22,298 nt of DNA from Amphimedon queenslandica (GCF_000090795.2 NW_003546450.1:138740-161037); one strand, 5' to 3'. Counted from the first letter of the stretch, positions 1 to 20,441 are shown. Notes: a model not told the origin generated them from the sequence alone. Made by a program: numbers and translations.

Positions 1-234
1 ACGTATTGTATGTGTATACGTGTGTGTGTGGTAATGATATGTTGTGTGAATCAGTATACATTGTGTAATTGGATTTATCAATTGGGTTACGTTGCCTGGT
101 ATCAGATTACTGTATAATTATATATGTACTCACTATTGTGTGTGCTTCAATCCTCATCATCTCTCCTATCCGCCTTGTGTTACTACTCTTATTTTTCTCG
201 TCTTCCTTTCTCTTATTCTTAATTGAAATCCTTA

Positions 235-357
235 TTCTCTCTCTCTCTCACTCTCTCTCTCTCCCCCACCTCTCTCTCTCTCTCTCTCTCCCTCCCTCTC
301 TCTCCCTCCCCTCTCTCCTCTCTCTCTTTCTCCTCCCTCCTTCCCTATTCTCATTAG
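235..357 (+). repeat. CT-rich microsatellite serving as polypyrimidine tract before the GTF2H2 exon
   Basis: Nearly pure C/T sequence runs from about 235 to 350 and ends at the TTAG acceptor at 354-357. The intron's 5' end is outside the window. Bases 1-234 look like ordinary AT-rich intron with some TG repeats and no coding signal. Confidence 0.75.
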
Positions 358-468
358 GTCTACGTTTGTCCCTCATGTAGACACAGTTTCTGTATAGATT
401 GTGATCTCTATTGTCACGAGACACTCCACAATTGTCCCGGTTGTGAAAACTCTCTTAGAACACAATAA
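358..468 (+). CDS. GTF2H2: GTF2H2 (TFIIH p44/Ssl1) last coding exon, partial gene
   Basis: This exon encodes the C-terminal zinc-binding domain of the p44 subunit of TFIIH. The complex opens promoters for RNA polymerase II and opens DNA in nucleotide excision repair; p44 partners and stimulates the XPD helicase. A long CT tract ending in TTAG leads into the exon, which reads 36 residues to TAA. The residues begin VYVCPSC and include FCIDCD, HETLH and NCPGC. Cysteines at exon residues 4, 7, 12, 15, 26 and 29, with histidines at 20 and 24, match the C-terminal C4-type RING-like motif of p44 in spacing. The human protein, recalled from memory, also has VYVC, FCVDCD and CCPGC here. The upstream exons with the VWA-like domain lie outside the window. 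The short tail after the last cysteine pair differs from the vertebrate one. Identification is firm; the exact phase of the upstream intron cannot be seen. Confidence 0.9.
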   Translation, partial: VYVCPSCRHSFCIDCDLYCHETLHNCPGCENSLRTQ

Positions 469-1482
469 TAATATTTATTATTATTATGGTGCAGGAGAGA
501 GAGGAGGAGGAGGAGGGAGAGGTGTACATATATGTGTACATAGTAACATTTAAAATTATAGTCTATAGTTACACTATCCATTCATCCGTGTGTACATAAT
601 TGATGTATTGTGTCAAAGACACACACATTCAACATTATTATGTCAAGAATGCCTTATGTGTCCTTGTTATGAGCCAATTTCTTATGTGTGTTATGTACAT
701 TGTGTGTATATATACGCTTGATTTTCTGTTCTGATTGAGTTACTGCTAACTCACTGTGATTATTAACCTTTCCTGTTTTTTGTTTGTCCTTTGCAGTATA
801 ATGACTGGTCATGTTTTCTTAGTTGAAATCATAACCTTCCCTGATATTATGTATAGCAAAGTGTTTTAGTTTTATGCGTATATAGCTGAACGCATTTGTC
901 TTGCCTTGGCTGTACATACTCCATAGACATCAACAAGGGCAAATTATTAGCAATTTGTCTGTGCATATGTTTCATTGTTATCAAATTTGTCCGTCTTTAT
1001 GCATGCGTGTCCCTTGTATGTCAGACCAACTTGGCAGGAATGGCGACGGTTGGTGGTGGATGCGTTTTTGTGTCGAGGGCAAGTTTTGTGGTGTTGTTGC
1101 AGTAGTGTAGGATGGCTATGGGTGCTGATGTCATTTGCAGTTTAACTTTCATTGTTGTCATATTAGTGTAAAATGGTGCTATTGACATTTACAAACTGAC
1201 TAATAGAAGTGGCAAAGAGAAGAGAGAGAGAGAGAGGGAGGGTGGATTAAATGATACAAATAATAAATAAGTTTGAGGATAGATGGAGGAGACATAAAAT
1301 GAAAGTGAAGAGTGTATGTGTGTGTGTGTATGTGTAATAATAATAAATAAGAGATAAAAAGAGCTCAATGTTGTTATTGTTATTGTTTGTATAATAACAA
1401 AAATATATATAATAACACAATAATGCCAAATAAATGTTCATGAATGATTAGTGAGAGGGAGGGAGAGAGTGAGAGTCATTTC
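469..1482. other. Convergent intergenic region between GTF2H2 and the minus-strand gene
   Basis: About 1 kb separates the two stop codons and should hold both 3' UTRs. It contains an ATT run (466-487), an AG run (about 1219-1240), a TG run (about 1315-1335) and AT-rich sequence. Plus-strand AATAAA occurs near 1262 and 1429, too far from the GTF2H2 stop to assign with confidence. A minus-strand AATAAA at 479-474 lies about 1 kb beyond the minus-strand stop. No coding region is supported. Confidence 0.6.
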
Positions 1483-2652
1483 TCACAAAACTCCGTATAA
1501 AGTTACATGAGATTTCGATAGACTGTTAGTGGATGCACATGAGGTCTGATTACTGTACGTTGTTGACGAAGAGTGTTTCGATTTCTTTTTTCCTCCGACT
1601 GGAGACAGAGTCTCTTTTGGATCTGTTTTCGCATGATGAGTCGGCGTTGTGACTGTCGTATAAAAGTTACTGAGATGAGATGAGGAGGAGGGGGATGGGT
1701 GGATGTGTGCGTTGCCATGTTTGGGAGACGCACTGCTTGCAGAGTGTCTTCTCGGTTTGTTGTCTCCGAGTGGTAACATGTATTCCTTTCCTTTGTGCTT
1801 GAGTACCGCTACCGGTTGCTGTGACAAAGAACGCTTTGGCTCTTTACTGGGAGAAGGAAAGGTAGCGGAGGAGAGACGATTGTAAAGCTGACTGTAATGG
1901 GACTCGCTTGATGGCAGGTGATGATTGGGGGGAGGAAGTGGTGGAGGATTTGGTTCCGAGCGCTTCTTGGCTAGTTTAGCATAATCTGACACATCCGAGT
2001 ACTTGCGATGCGAGCTCTGGTGATGCTTGTTAGAGAAATATCCCAACGTCTCCGTCTGTGGATTTGGGAGAGAGGAGCTTCGCTTCGATTTGATCCCGGA
2101 ATGCTGTTTCACTTTCGTTGTTATTCTAGCATGTGTGGGCGTATTATTCAAAGGAGGAGACCCTTCCTCATTGTAGAGAAACAGCTGGTATTCCTCCACA
2201 CAATCATCAATGGATTCATATACGTGTTCATCGTCGCCATCAACCCTGTCGTACGTTACCTCTGGCTGGCTCTGTCTATTGGAGGAAGGTGAGGCGAAAG
2301 AGGAAAGGGTTATGTCACCGACGACGGCTTGTTGTCTCGGGGGAGAGGTGGAACCAGGACTCCTGTGCTTTAGGTTAAACCTCTCTATTAGATCAGCAGC
2401 TTCGTCTTCTTCCAAGCAAACGACCGAGGCAGAGTCTCCATCGATGTTCGAAAATATGAAACTGCCGTAGTCGTCGCAGTCAGTTTGAAGGTCTGTCTCG
2501 GTTTCCCAGGTGCTCTGGTAGCCACCCTCTGGATCTATGACAGCGTCGAATTCAGGTATCTCGTGGATTGTATCGAAATACATTCCCAGACGATATTTAG
2601 GTCCAGCTCTGGGTAGGACTTCTTTCCATTCTTCTAGCTTGTCTGAAGTGAC
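1483..2652 (-). CDS. Exon 2 (main exon) of the unrecognised minus-strand gene
   Basis: This open frame of 389 codons plus stop begins right after a CTCTCTCCAG acceptor, with VTSDKLEEWKEV as its first residues. The ATG at 2583 is internal, because the frame stays open up to the acceptor. The protein ends LYGVL, which is not a canonical PDZ ligand. Confidence 0.85.
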   Translation of the reverse strand, partial: VTSDKLEEWKEVLPRAGPKYRLGMYFDTIHEIPEFDAVIDPEGGYQSTWETETDLQTDCDDYGSFIFSNIDGDSASVVCLEEDEAADLIERFNLKHRSPGSTSPPRQQAVVGDITLSSFASPSSNRQSQPEVTYDRVDGDDEHVYESIDDCVEEYQLFLYNEEGSPPLNNTPTHARITTKVKQHSGIKSKRSSSLPNPQTETLGYFSNKHHQSSHRKYSDVSDYAKLAKKRSEPNPPPLPPPNHHLPSSESHYSQLYNRLSSATFPSPSKEPKRSLSQQPVAVLKHKGKEYMLPLGDNKPRRHSASSASPKHGNAHIHPSPSSSSHLSNFYTTVTTPTHHAKTDPKETLSPVGGKKKSKHSSSTTYSNQTSCASTNSLSKSHVTLYGVL

Positions 2653-3083
2653 CTGGAGAGAGAGAGAGAGAAATGGTAAATTGTGTGTTTTTAAGTTTAT
2701 TGGCAGCCAATAGTTGAAGGTGTGTCAGCTCTAATGGTATTCAAGGACTGTGTTTTAATTGTACTACCACTTCTCAGCTATTTGACTCTCAACCACTAAA
2801 ACAACTGTTGCATAAACTCGTAGAATAAACACGTTCATTATGGCCCAAGGAGCTCGGGAGTACAGCCGGGATCCATTCTTTTCATGCAAGGTGTGAATTT
2901 GCTGTATATAATTGCCAAGTAATGCTCCTGTAACCCAGAACTGCCGCGGGCGAAAAGAGGCAACTCTCTTCAAGCTTTGCTACAAAGGACTAGCATAATT
3001 CGCGCTTCCTCTTTTAAAATTAGTAGTAACCGAGTCTTTGTTGTAGGACTTACTCTGAAATCTTCCATAACTGCAGCAGTCAT
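1483..3083 (-). CDS. Unrecognised two-exon gene: 399-residue Ser/Pro/Tyr-rich, probably disordered intracellular protein
   Basis: I do not recognise this protein. The model joins exon 1 (3083-3054) to exon 2 (2652-1483) across a 401-bp intron with a GTAAGT donor and a CT-tract plus CAG acceptor, both in phase 0. An in-frame TAA lies 33 nt upstream of the ATG, and A at -3 suits initiation. The first 60 residues are the most ordered-looking part (EEWKEVLPRAGPKYRLG, then FDTIHEIPEFDAVIDPEGG). The remainder is rich in Ser, Pro, His and Lys. Visible short motifs are a proline run PPPLPPP (about 246-252, SH3/WW-like), RSSSLP (about 201-206, a 14-3-3 mode I pattern), and tyrosine sites YDRV (144), YESI (155), YSDV (228), YAKL (234), YSQL (263) and YNRL (267). 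No signal peptide or membrane segment is seen. An adaptor or scaffold role is plausible but only inferred. The gene is convergent with GTF2H2. Confidence 0.75.
3054..3083 (-). CDS. Exon 1 of the unrecognised minus-strand gene
   Basis: A 30-base coding exon encodes MTAAVMEDFR and ends at a consensus GTAAGT donor (3053-3048). Phase 0 matches the acceptor at 2655-2653. It is too short to stand out as an open reading frame, so the call rests on the start context, the upstream in-frame stop, the perfect donor and the phase agreement. Confidence 0.7.
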
Positions 3084-3212
3084 TGTCCTCTCTTTGTTTG
3101 ATGATGTTGTTCTTTAATTGAATCAAGGTAACAGCAAGAGAAACAGCTCACAAATAGAGTCTTTGTGCTGTAGGGAATGAGCGGTATGCAGCAAATGAGA
3201 CAGTTTTTGCAG

Positions 3213-3222
3213 TATTTTTATA
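3213..3222 (-). promoter_or_regulatory. TATA-like box of the minus-strand gene
   Basis: On the minus strand the sequence reads TATAAAAATA, about 130 bases upstream of the start codon at 3083. A start site about 30 bases downstream would give a 5' UTR near 100 bases. In AT-rich DNA such a match can be chance. Confidence 0.4.
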
Positions 3223-4538
3223 CTATAGCCTCACTCCGTTCTCGTCCGTTCATTTCCGCATGTCCATATTGGGCGCCGTCTCATGCTAATTAGCATAATT
3301 CTGCAGAAGCTAATTGAACTTTGTGCATAACTAACAGCTTGGTAGCGTGAGAGAAAGGAGGAAAGACATTGGGGGTAAACAATATAACAACTGGGCCATT
3401 TATAGGTATCAATTATTAAATTAATGGTGTAAACTTTGAAGGCTACACAGAATGAATTGGTGCAATATAACAACAGCGTAAGGAAAGTGTGACAAACTAA
3501 TGAATTTACTGTTACCATTCTCACCCAATTTAGTAGCTACATAAATGGAAGTATCTCTTTAGTCATGAATGTGACTAAATTGTTGTTTGTTTATGCTGGC
3601 TGGCTGGACTGGCCAGACTGGCAACATCATGAAAAGGAGATTATAATTGTTTGCAACATGCGCTTGCTGGACATGCAAAGACAAACTGTATTGCTCTACC
3701 TAGAAATATTGTCTTACCATAGCATTGCTCTTCCTCTTGTGTGCATAACATCAAAGCTCCTGCTTCATTTGTCGGCATTGGATGAAGCATAGCTGCACTA
3801 AGGAAGGAAGTTCCTTTTCATCCCATTACAGCCTATATTCTCAAGCAGCATAATAGCTGCAGCTGAGGAGTCATTAGACCATCCTGTAGTCCTCCAATTA
3901 TCTACTACAGTGATTCTATGCCCACAAATACAAATAGTTTTTACTTACTCATTTTATAAAAAATTCATAACAAAAAAAAAATACATTTTGCCATTATAAA
4001 CCAGCTCAAGCTTTCCTCTGAGATAACATGGTTTATAGGGTCACCATCTTCGAAAGCAGTAAACATGTTATAAAAACATTGCGAAGGCTTACGCTGAGAT
4101 AAAACCATAAACAGTGGGGCCTCTAATATCAAACTCTCATTCGTTACTATAGCTACCCGTCACTTCAAAGGGTCCCCGCTGGCAATAGATAAATACTAAA
4201 CTTACACGCCGACTTTCAGTTTGATATTTGAGATGACCATAATCAAAACACTGGATGTCTCTGATGAGTTTTAATCAGACACGCCACAAGCTTTAAGCAA
4301 TAAAGTATTACTTGTAGCATATGGTTTATTTCCTTTTGATTAATTTGGCAGAAAGGGCATGAGCTCGAAACCCTCCTAATCCAATTAGACTGGAGCATTG
4401 AGCAGTTATTTGTTCATGGAGTAAAAGAGAGTATGTGGTTTGTCACTAGTTTGGCTGCAGAGAGAGAGAGAGGGATAGAGTGAGTGCTTAAAATCTCCTA
4501 CTGAAGAATGACATGCTAATGTTGTTATAAATGTATGT

Positions 4539-4575
4539 TTCTTCTTCTTCTTATTATTATTATTATTATTATTAT
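4539..4575. repeat. CTT/ATT trinucleotide microsatellite
   Basis: Consecutive CTT units run into about eight ATT units. It is a simple repeat with no function evident. Confidence 0.85.
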
Positions 4576-6064
4576 GGTGATGAAATGGTGTCTCAAATTT
4601 TGTTGCTAGGAAAACAGAAGCCATACCAGTGATATTCTGATAATGTAAAAACTGTTTAAAAGGCTAAGGGTTTATTTACTCTTAGAGCTCACTGTCATAA
4701 ACTCAATGCTATTATTAGATGCTGGTGGAAATTGCATGACATAATCATGTATGGATAATTAGGTGTGTACAGGATTTTTGTAATCCGTGAACACTTTATT
4801 GGATGCACACAGCCAGGTGCATTCATTATGTCATTGGTCTCGATGAATAGGAGCATTAATATGCGTGTGTATCTATGGCACTTTAATGGGAGTATGTGAA
4901 TTAGGCTTTTGTTGCTATTGGAATTCGACCAGGTGCAGAGACATATTTCCTGACTGTGACTGAATGGAAATTTTGGTCTAAATGGACAATAGTGGGTGTG
5001 TGTAGACCTAATGAGGGAGTATATGTCATTTGATCATTTGTAGAACTTTGAGTGATTATCGTTATAGTGGAGGGTCGTAAAGAGTCAGTTTAGGCCAGAG
5101 AAGGCAGACAAAATATCCTTTTAAATTTAAGATTGTTATTACTCGAACTCTCTCCTTCTTTTATCCTCCCTCCCCCTCTCTCTCTTTCTTTATAGTTGTA
5201 ATAAAATCTTAATGGGCCTAGGGGAATTGCTGATTATACAGCCTAATGACAGCCTTGTGTGTGATTCATTGTTGACACAGTGTGTGAAGCTGGAAATGTC
5301 CCTGCATACCAGACAGGACCGCCTTCGTGTGCCACATTATAAGGGAAGAATAAGGAAGTTGAAACCCACTGGTGATTTCTGTCTTATTGTTCTGGGAATA
5401 GTTTCAATACAATAAGAAGAGGGGGAGTAAATGTATATCAGGCAGAGTGTGTGTGTGGTTTTATATTAGCTTCCCTGGGTATTTGGAATAATTGTAAAAT
5501 AATAAACGAAACTAATAGACCGTCGCCACATTTCTACTCTATCTCCTTCTCATATTTCTCTGTTGCACACACACAATTATACTACACTGCATACATCATT
5601 GCACAACATAGTGCATACACCCATAATTATGAATAATTCTAATGCCTCGCATTAATTTACATTACTTTGTCAAGTCACTGGCAGTGTATTATTATTGGCA
5701 GTCACAGTTCCAACACTGTACCACCAGTTTATGAAATGAGAGGCTTCTGTTTGAGCTTATTTTTCATAGCTGCCATGCAGTGACTAGTTTCGAGGAAAGG
5801 TAGCAAACTGTCAAAGTATTTATTTGAAGTATTTTTTAGCTAGGAAATTGTGCTATAGACAATACCTGTTAGTATAATACATATTAATTCAAAATATGTA
5901 TATTGGCTGGTAAACATATAATAGATATTCAAATGGTTGCTAGTATGCAAATAATACCGATACTCTCATTTGCTTCTCAGTATTGTGTGAGAAGGAGTTG
6001 TAGCCTCTTAATTAGATTAATGCTCAGTTGTCTTAATTATTTGTGTATCCTCTGCTCCCTTTGA

Positions 6065-6095
6065 CCACAGGGCAGACTTTCAAAGTCTGATGTGG
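6065..6095. repeat. Compact inverted repeat
   Basis: Arms CAGACTT and AAGTCTG flank the loop TCA. They are enclosed by an outer pair CCACA/TGTGG with a few unpaired bases. It could form a short hairpin in DNA or RNA; no gene context is seen. Confidence 0.5.
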
Positions 6096-6289
6096 TTCAG
6101 TGCATTGCAAGTATTACCTAGCACTATGCAAGTTTCTGCCTGGTATGCTTTGAGGGTTTTTGTATGTTAGTGTATCATAGACACTTGAAAGGGGAATCAT
6201 TATTGAATTGCTTCTGGCTCCACTATTGTAGTGGTAAGTGGTAAGTGGGGTTGTAGTATTGGGATGAGTGTGTAGTAATGTATTTTTGT

Positions 6290-6425
6290 TTATTCCTCTC
6301 TCTCTCTCTTTGTTTAACTTTAAATCATTTGATCACACATGCTTCCTTGCTCTTTTATGCCTTTGACTTCCCCTCTCCCCCTTCTCTCTCTCTCTCTCCC
6401 CCCTCTCTCCCTCTTCTTTCTCTAT
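6290..6425. repeat. CT-rich low-complexity sequence
   Basis: Two blocks of CTCT repeat (about 6295-6310 and 6370-6425) separated by AT-rich sequence. Open frames through it on either strand are artefacts of the repeat. Confidence 0.7.
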
Positions 6426-7104
6426 TACTTTCATGCACCTACTTACTGAATCAACCGCCTCTTTTTCATCCTCACTATTCTTTCCACTAATACGTGATGT
6501 GATATCCCACCAACACCCAGTGCCCACCGATGTCCAACTAATCCAATTGAGATTTAGCCATGGGAACACTGTTACCAGGTAACTTGATGAGGGTGTATTG
6601 TTACCTGCCAGATATATTGCCCCCTTAGTTACTTATTAAGCTAAATTACAAGCCACATGTGAAACGTATATATTCATAATCTTACTCACTTACTCGAACA
6701 TTCGATATGGCGTCATTTTATAGTAGCATACATTTCATCTACACACGTACACTAGTCAGATGAAATGATAGTCTATATATTGTTGTACATGCCACACAAG
6801 AGATGGCAGCCTGCCTGTCTATTAGGGAGAATTCGTATAATATCCTAACACGAAACATTAATAGCTCTACTTAGATGGTATAAGCCATGAAACATTAGTA
6901 AGTAGCATGAGCTCATTATGCTACTGGGACACAATCAGGATAGGGAATAGGATATATATGGTGTAATGCAATACATGTACATGTACATGGGAATTAGTAC
7001 TCATTATGGTACTGGTAGGATATACCATAAACCATTAGATGTGTGTGCATATATCATGATGGTAATGTACATGTATAATATACCATGATGGTGATGTACA
7101 TGTG

Positions 7105-7131
7105 TATTATTATTATTATTATTATTATTAT
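7105..7131. repeat. ATT microsatellite
   Basis: About nine uninterrupted ATT units. Just upstream are two near-copies of an ATCATGATGGT/ACCATGATGGT sequence with ATGTACATGT nearby (7052-7104), a small local duplication. Confidence 0.8.
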
Positions 7132-7402
7132 GTCATTGGCTCATTGGTGTGCGTAATTGTCAATCTTTCCATGGGACAGAGCTGCCCATTATTGCATTAA
7201 TTATACTGCTAATAATGCCAAGGATCATTTATTGGGTATATTGTTATGCCAAAATGCATTAGCGGTGTAATTATACATGCTGCCTATATAATAAGTGTAA
7301 GAGAAGATTACAAGTGTGAGACTTATGGTAACGTAGCTATAGTGAAAAATGTACCAATTTAATGGTTTAATGGTTTAATGGTTTTATCAGCTGACGGACA
7401 GA

Positions 7403-7625
7403 TGTCTCTCTCTGTCTCTCTCTCTGCCTCTGCCTCTTAGCTGTCTCTGTCTCTGTCTCTGTCTGTCTGTCTCTCTCTGTCTCTCTTTCTCTGCCTCTGT
7501 TTCTGTCTCTGTCTCTGTCTCTGTCTCTATCTCTCTCTGTCTCTAACTCTCTGTCTCTGTCTCTCTCTGCCTCTCCCTCTCTCTCTATCTCTTTCTGTAT
7601 CTGTATCTGTCTCTCCCTCTCTCTT
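7403..7625. repeat. CTCTGT-type degenerate microsatellite
   Basis: About 220 bases of interleaved TCTCTG, TCTG, CCTCTG and CTCT units. It is non-coding low-complexity DNA. Confidence 0.85.
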
Positions 7626-9150
7626 ACTCACTTCCTTCACCAAGAGCTAGTACACAAACCTTATGTAATCTTATATGCCATGTTCCCAGTACTATTTTTA
7701 TTTGTATAATAAACAATATCTAGTGGCGCATAGTATTATAAAGAGTTATATAATGCTAGTTTGGTTGTTATGGGATCGGTTTTCACAATTATAGTTTGTG
7801 CAATGACTTGTATTAATGAATTATAGTCATTAATGCATCCCCCACGTCCACACACACACACACACACTCATACCCACACTATAAATGTACATAAAAACAC
7901 TATGTACCATGTATATGTACATACACATGCACATGCATACACAATAGTAACTATATGTATCCAGACACAGCTGGTCTGACTGGTTTGGCAGCCTTCCTTT
8001 ACTAGGAAGGGACCCAGTTACCACAGGGCTGGCTATAAGGTTTTGTGCTAGAGAGATGAAATTGAATTTGCATGCAAAGAAAGTGAATGCTTTGAGAGAA
8101 AGAAGAGTGGAATTTAGCCTATGCATGCAGTTGTGTATTTGTTATTTGTTTCTCTCTGATCGAGTCACTCTGAGTCAGAATAGCATTGTTAATTAACATT
8201 ACAATTGGTCATAGCTGCATATCAATGGAATAAATAAACATACTTGAACTCTAGTATGACCTAATCACAGTCTTATTCTAATAACAGTGTTACTATGCAA
8301 CATAATCATTCTAAAATTAGACGAGTTACATTGCATAAATCATATATTTGATGATGTAAACCTGAAAAGAAATAAACTGAGCCTTAAATGAAATCCACAG
8401 ACGTCGTAAGAATATTTATTATTTTTAGAGTGCTGTATGATTGAGTTAATGGATTCACTGTGGGCTAGCGAACACGTGTATCGTGTTTTTCTGTTGTGTC
8501 TAGAAAGCATGATTAAAAACTGGTATACAGAGTTTAATGAAGCGCATATGCCAAGTCGCCACAGGTGTCAATAAATGTTACTATGGTTTAGCGTCCCTTG
8601 TACTTATATACTGCAGCATGTATGCTTTATGTTTGTGTGCACACATTTACTGAATCAAAGATGCGCAGCAGTCATTTTCGTCATTCCAAGAAGAGCCGAC
8701 TTTTACTGCCAATGCTGACTCATAGCGGTCCAAGTCGAATTGTAGTGAATCTGGTCATTGGCAGCTTATGACTTGTTTAGAAATAAACTTTTAAAACATA
8801 AACCAACACGAGGCACTAAGCAAATAGCCCTAGGCAGTCTCACCGGTGTCTGTGTCACTTTTGCATCACGTCATTGATTAAAAAATTAAAAATAAATTAG
8901 TAGGCTCATGGTCGTTCTGTACTGTATGTATACAACGTGTAGCTTTGGTTTGGCTTGTGTTGCTTGTTTCAGCATCTTGTCTGGTTCGCTTTGTACATGC
9001 TTGTCTTTACCAAAAATAAATTAGACTTCCTTGAAGGAATTACTTTAATCTTATTAATGATTAATACTCAAATTATAAATATAATTATAATTATTATTTT
9101 TGCGCTTCTACTGTTATTTATTTAAAGCTAATGAATAACTAATGAGCAAT
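7625..9150. other. Intergenic region upstream of MTHFR, no gene seen
   Basis: AT-rich, with a CA run (about 7850-7867) and nearby ACAT-type repeats. No open frame with protein character or splice structure was recognised on either strand. Confidence 0.5.
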
Positions 9151-9152
9151 AA

Positions 9153-9205
9153 TTGACCACGCCCAGAGAATAATTTTTCTTGGGCGTGGCATTCTTTAGC
9201 ACGTG
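9153..9205. promoter_or_regulatory. Candidate MTHFR promoter elements: inverted GC-box/KLF-type pair and an E-box
   Basis: CCACGCCCA and TGGGCGTGG face each other about 15 bases apart and can pair as a stem extended by AGAA/TTCTT. Each matches the SP/KLF-type GC/CACC box. A CACGTG E-box follows at 9200-9205, about 95 bases before the start codon. The position fits a proximal promoter. The same GGGCGTGG word recurs at 19538, so it may instead belong to a dispersed repeat. Confidence 0.4.
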
Positions 9206-9296
9206 GGAACCACAAGCTCACCTTATCTCGCCTGACATTCCTTTAGCCTTTTGTTTCTCTAAAGGTCTCTAAGGGTCTCGCTCATTTTCTCAAACA

Positions 9297-19126
<9,830 letters not shown>

Positions 19127-19630
19127 TAATTACCTGATGAATTACACGGTCTCTTTCCTTTCCTTAGTGAAAGTTTGTAGTGATAGACTTTTATTTCTTA
19201 TAATTATTATTTATTGTTGATAGTTATTATTATTATTATTTATTGAGTTTTTTGCTATATTTGCGAATTGTATTCAACCAAGAAGAAGAGAGGTTTACTC
19301 GTACATACATGTACACACACACACACACACACACACTCATATTGCCTTAAATTGATTATTAAGCTTTTTACTTGTTTGCTGCTATGAGTGGCAGTAGCTG
19401 AAACTTTTTTGTTTAGCTTTTTTCTTAAAAGTTTATTTTTCTTGATAATAATAGTAGTGTGTTTGACTTTGTTTTTGGAGTGTTTCTTTTTTAAAATGTT
19501 TTAAAATTTAGCAATTTTTGTGGGTGTGGTCCCAATTTGGGCGTGGTCTTGACCTGTCAAGAAAGGGTTAATTATTTTGTACCTGAACACTATGAACAGT
19601 GCAGTGAATCTATAAAAAAGATAATATACA
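19127..19630. other. MTHFR 3' flank
   Basis: It holds the presumed MTHFR 3' UTR. I see no AATAAA between the stop and 19620. Contents are the duplicated segment at 19149-19300, a CA run at 19312-19337, T-rich sequence, and GGGTGTGGTC/GGGCGTGGTC words near 19521-19547. Confidence 0.6.
19149..19300. repeat. Duplicated MTHFR 3'-flank segment, copy 1
   Basis: It begins about 20 bases after the MTHFR stop and recurs at 21981-22136 with few differences, mainly small indels in an ATT run. Shared text includes TTTCCTTTCCTTAG, GAAAGTTTGTAGTGATAGAC and TTTTGCTATATTTGCGAATT. This is probably the parental copy because it adjoins MTHFR. Confidence 0.9.
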
Positions 19631-19711
19631 ATGCTTTCTGGAAATAGATTATGGCGAGTTAGAAGAACTCGTTACAGTTATAATATACTGGGACTCGTGA
19701 AAAAAGGAGAG
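19631..19711 (+). CDS. Pentatricopeptide-repeat (PPR) protein, exon A with possible start
   Basis: 27 codons from an ATG to a GTAAAT donor: MLSGNRLWRVRRTRYSYNIL then GLVKKGE. The second half begins a PPR helix pair (Y-N-x-L...KKGE). The first 14 residues carry five arginines and no acid, which resembles a mitochondrial presequence. PPR proteins bind RNA, mostly in organelles. It joins exon B in phase 0. Whether the ATG is a true start or lies inside a longer exon cannot be settled, as no clear promoter or acceptor was identified. A second copy at 21511 has a stop. Confidence 0.55.
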
Positions 19712-19924
19712 GTAAATTTTTTAGCGATATTTATTGAGTAATTAAAGCCAAAAAAATTCCTCTAAAACCAGCTAATTAATTATTATAGTTCATATCTGAG
19801 ACCTTTTTGCTGTGTAAAAAATTATGAAAATTTTAATTAGAATTTTTTTGATTTACATATATCAACAAACAATCAAAATTCATTAAAAATGATATTAATA
19901 ATTATTTTTTTTGTTCACTTAAAG

Positions 19925-20059
19925 ATTGAGAAAGCTGAAGAAGTCCTTCAGAGTATGATAGACCGTCGTGTCTATCCTGATATCTTTGCATATAATGCAC
20001 TCATTAAAGGATATGTACTGACCAGTGACGCTAGAAAAGCTTTTAAAACATTTAATAAT
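19925..20059 (+). CDS. PPR protein, exon B
   Basis: 45 codons from IEKAEEVLQSM through YPDIFAYNALIKGY to KTFNN, flanked by acceptor TTAAAG and a consensus GTAAGT donor. With exon A it completes one PPR motif (YSYN...GEIEKAEEVLQSM...VYPD). With exon C it forms a second motif of exactly 35 residues. Animals have few PPR proteins (LRPPRC, the PTCD group, PRORP and similar) and I cannot say which this is. The first base after the exon begins an ordinary intron. Confidence 0.7.
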
Positions 20060-20327
20060 GTAAGTAAGAACACATGCACATGTACTTATGTATAGGTTGG
20101 GGGGGGAATAAATAATATAATTTTATATATATCGTAAAAATTAAAAAAAATTGCCCATAGAAAATTGAATTTTTAAACCATTTGTATTTTTTTAAAAATT
20201 ATTATGGACAAAATTTAATTTTTTTCAGCGACTTTCCAAAAAGACAAAATTTTGATATGTCAAAAATTTTAAGTGTATGGTGTAATAATTTATGTCCCCC
20301 GTGATTATGTAAACCTCTTTTTCTTCT

Positions 20328-20345
20328 TTCTCTCTCTCTCTCCCT

Positions 20346-20441
<96 letters not shown>

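Larger units (their letters stand above)
3230..6260. other. Intergenic region, left part, no gene seen
   Basis: AT-rich sequence with short AG runs (4459-4474), a CTT/ATT run (about 4539-4575) and a (C/T)-rich stretch at 5150-5195. All open frames are short and have no recognisable protein pattern. No tRNA-like box pair was noticed by eye. Enhancers could sit here, but nothing in the sequence shows it. Confidence 0.5.

Noticed and set aside
69-380. 103-residue open frame ending in a Ser/Leu run
   Set aside because: It runs through the CT tract in a different frame from the GTF2H2 exon, whose Cys-rich frame is the real one.
2764-2973. 69-residue minus-strand open frame
   Set aside because: It lies inside the intron of the two-exon gene, has no recognisable pattern, and the phase-0 splice across it is better supported.
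5212-5415. 67-residue open frame after a CT-rich stretch and TATAG
   Set aside because: No recognisable motif, no partner exons, and a frame of this length is expected by chance in 6 kb. It was kept out but could be checked against transcripts.
19127-19630. MTHFR polyadenylation signal
   Set aside because: No AATAAA was found; ATTAAA at about 19741 lies inside the PPR exon A intron and is too distant to call.
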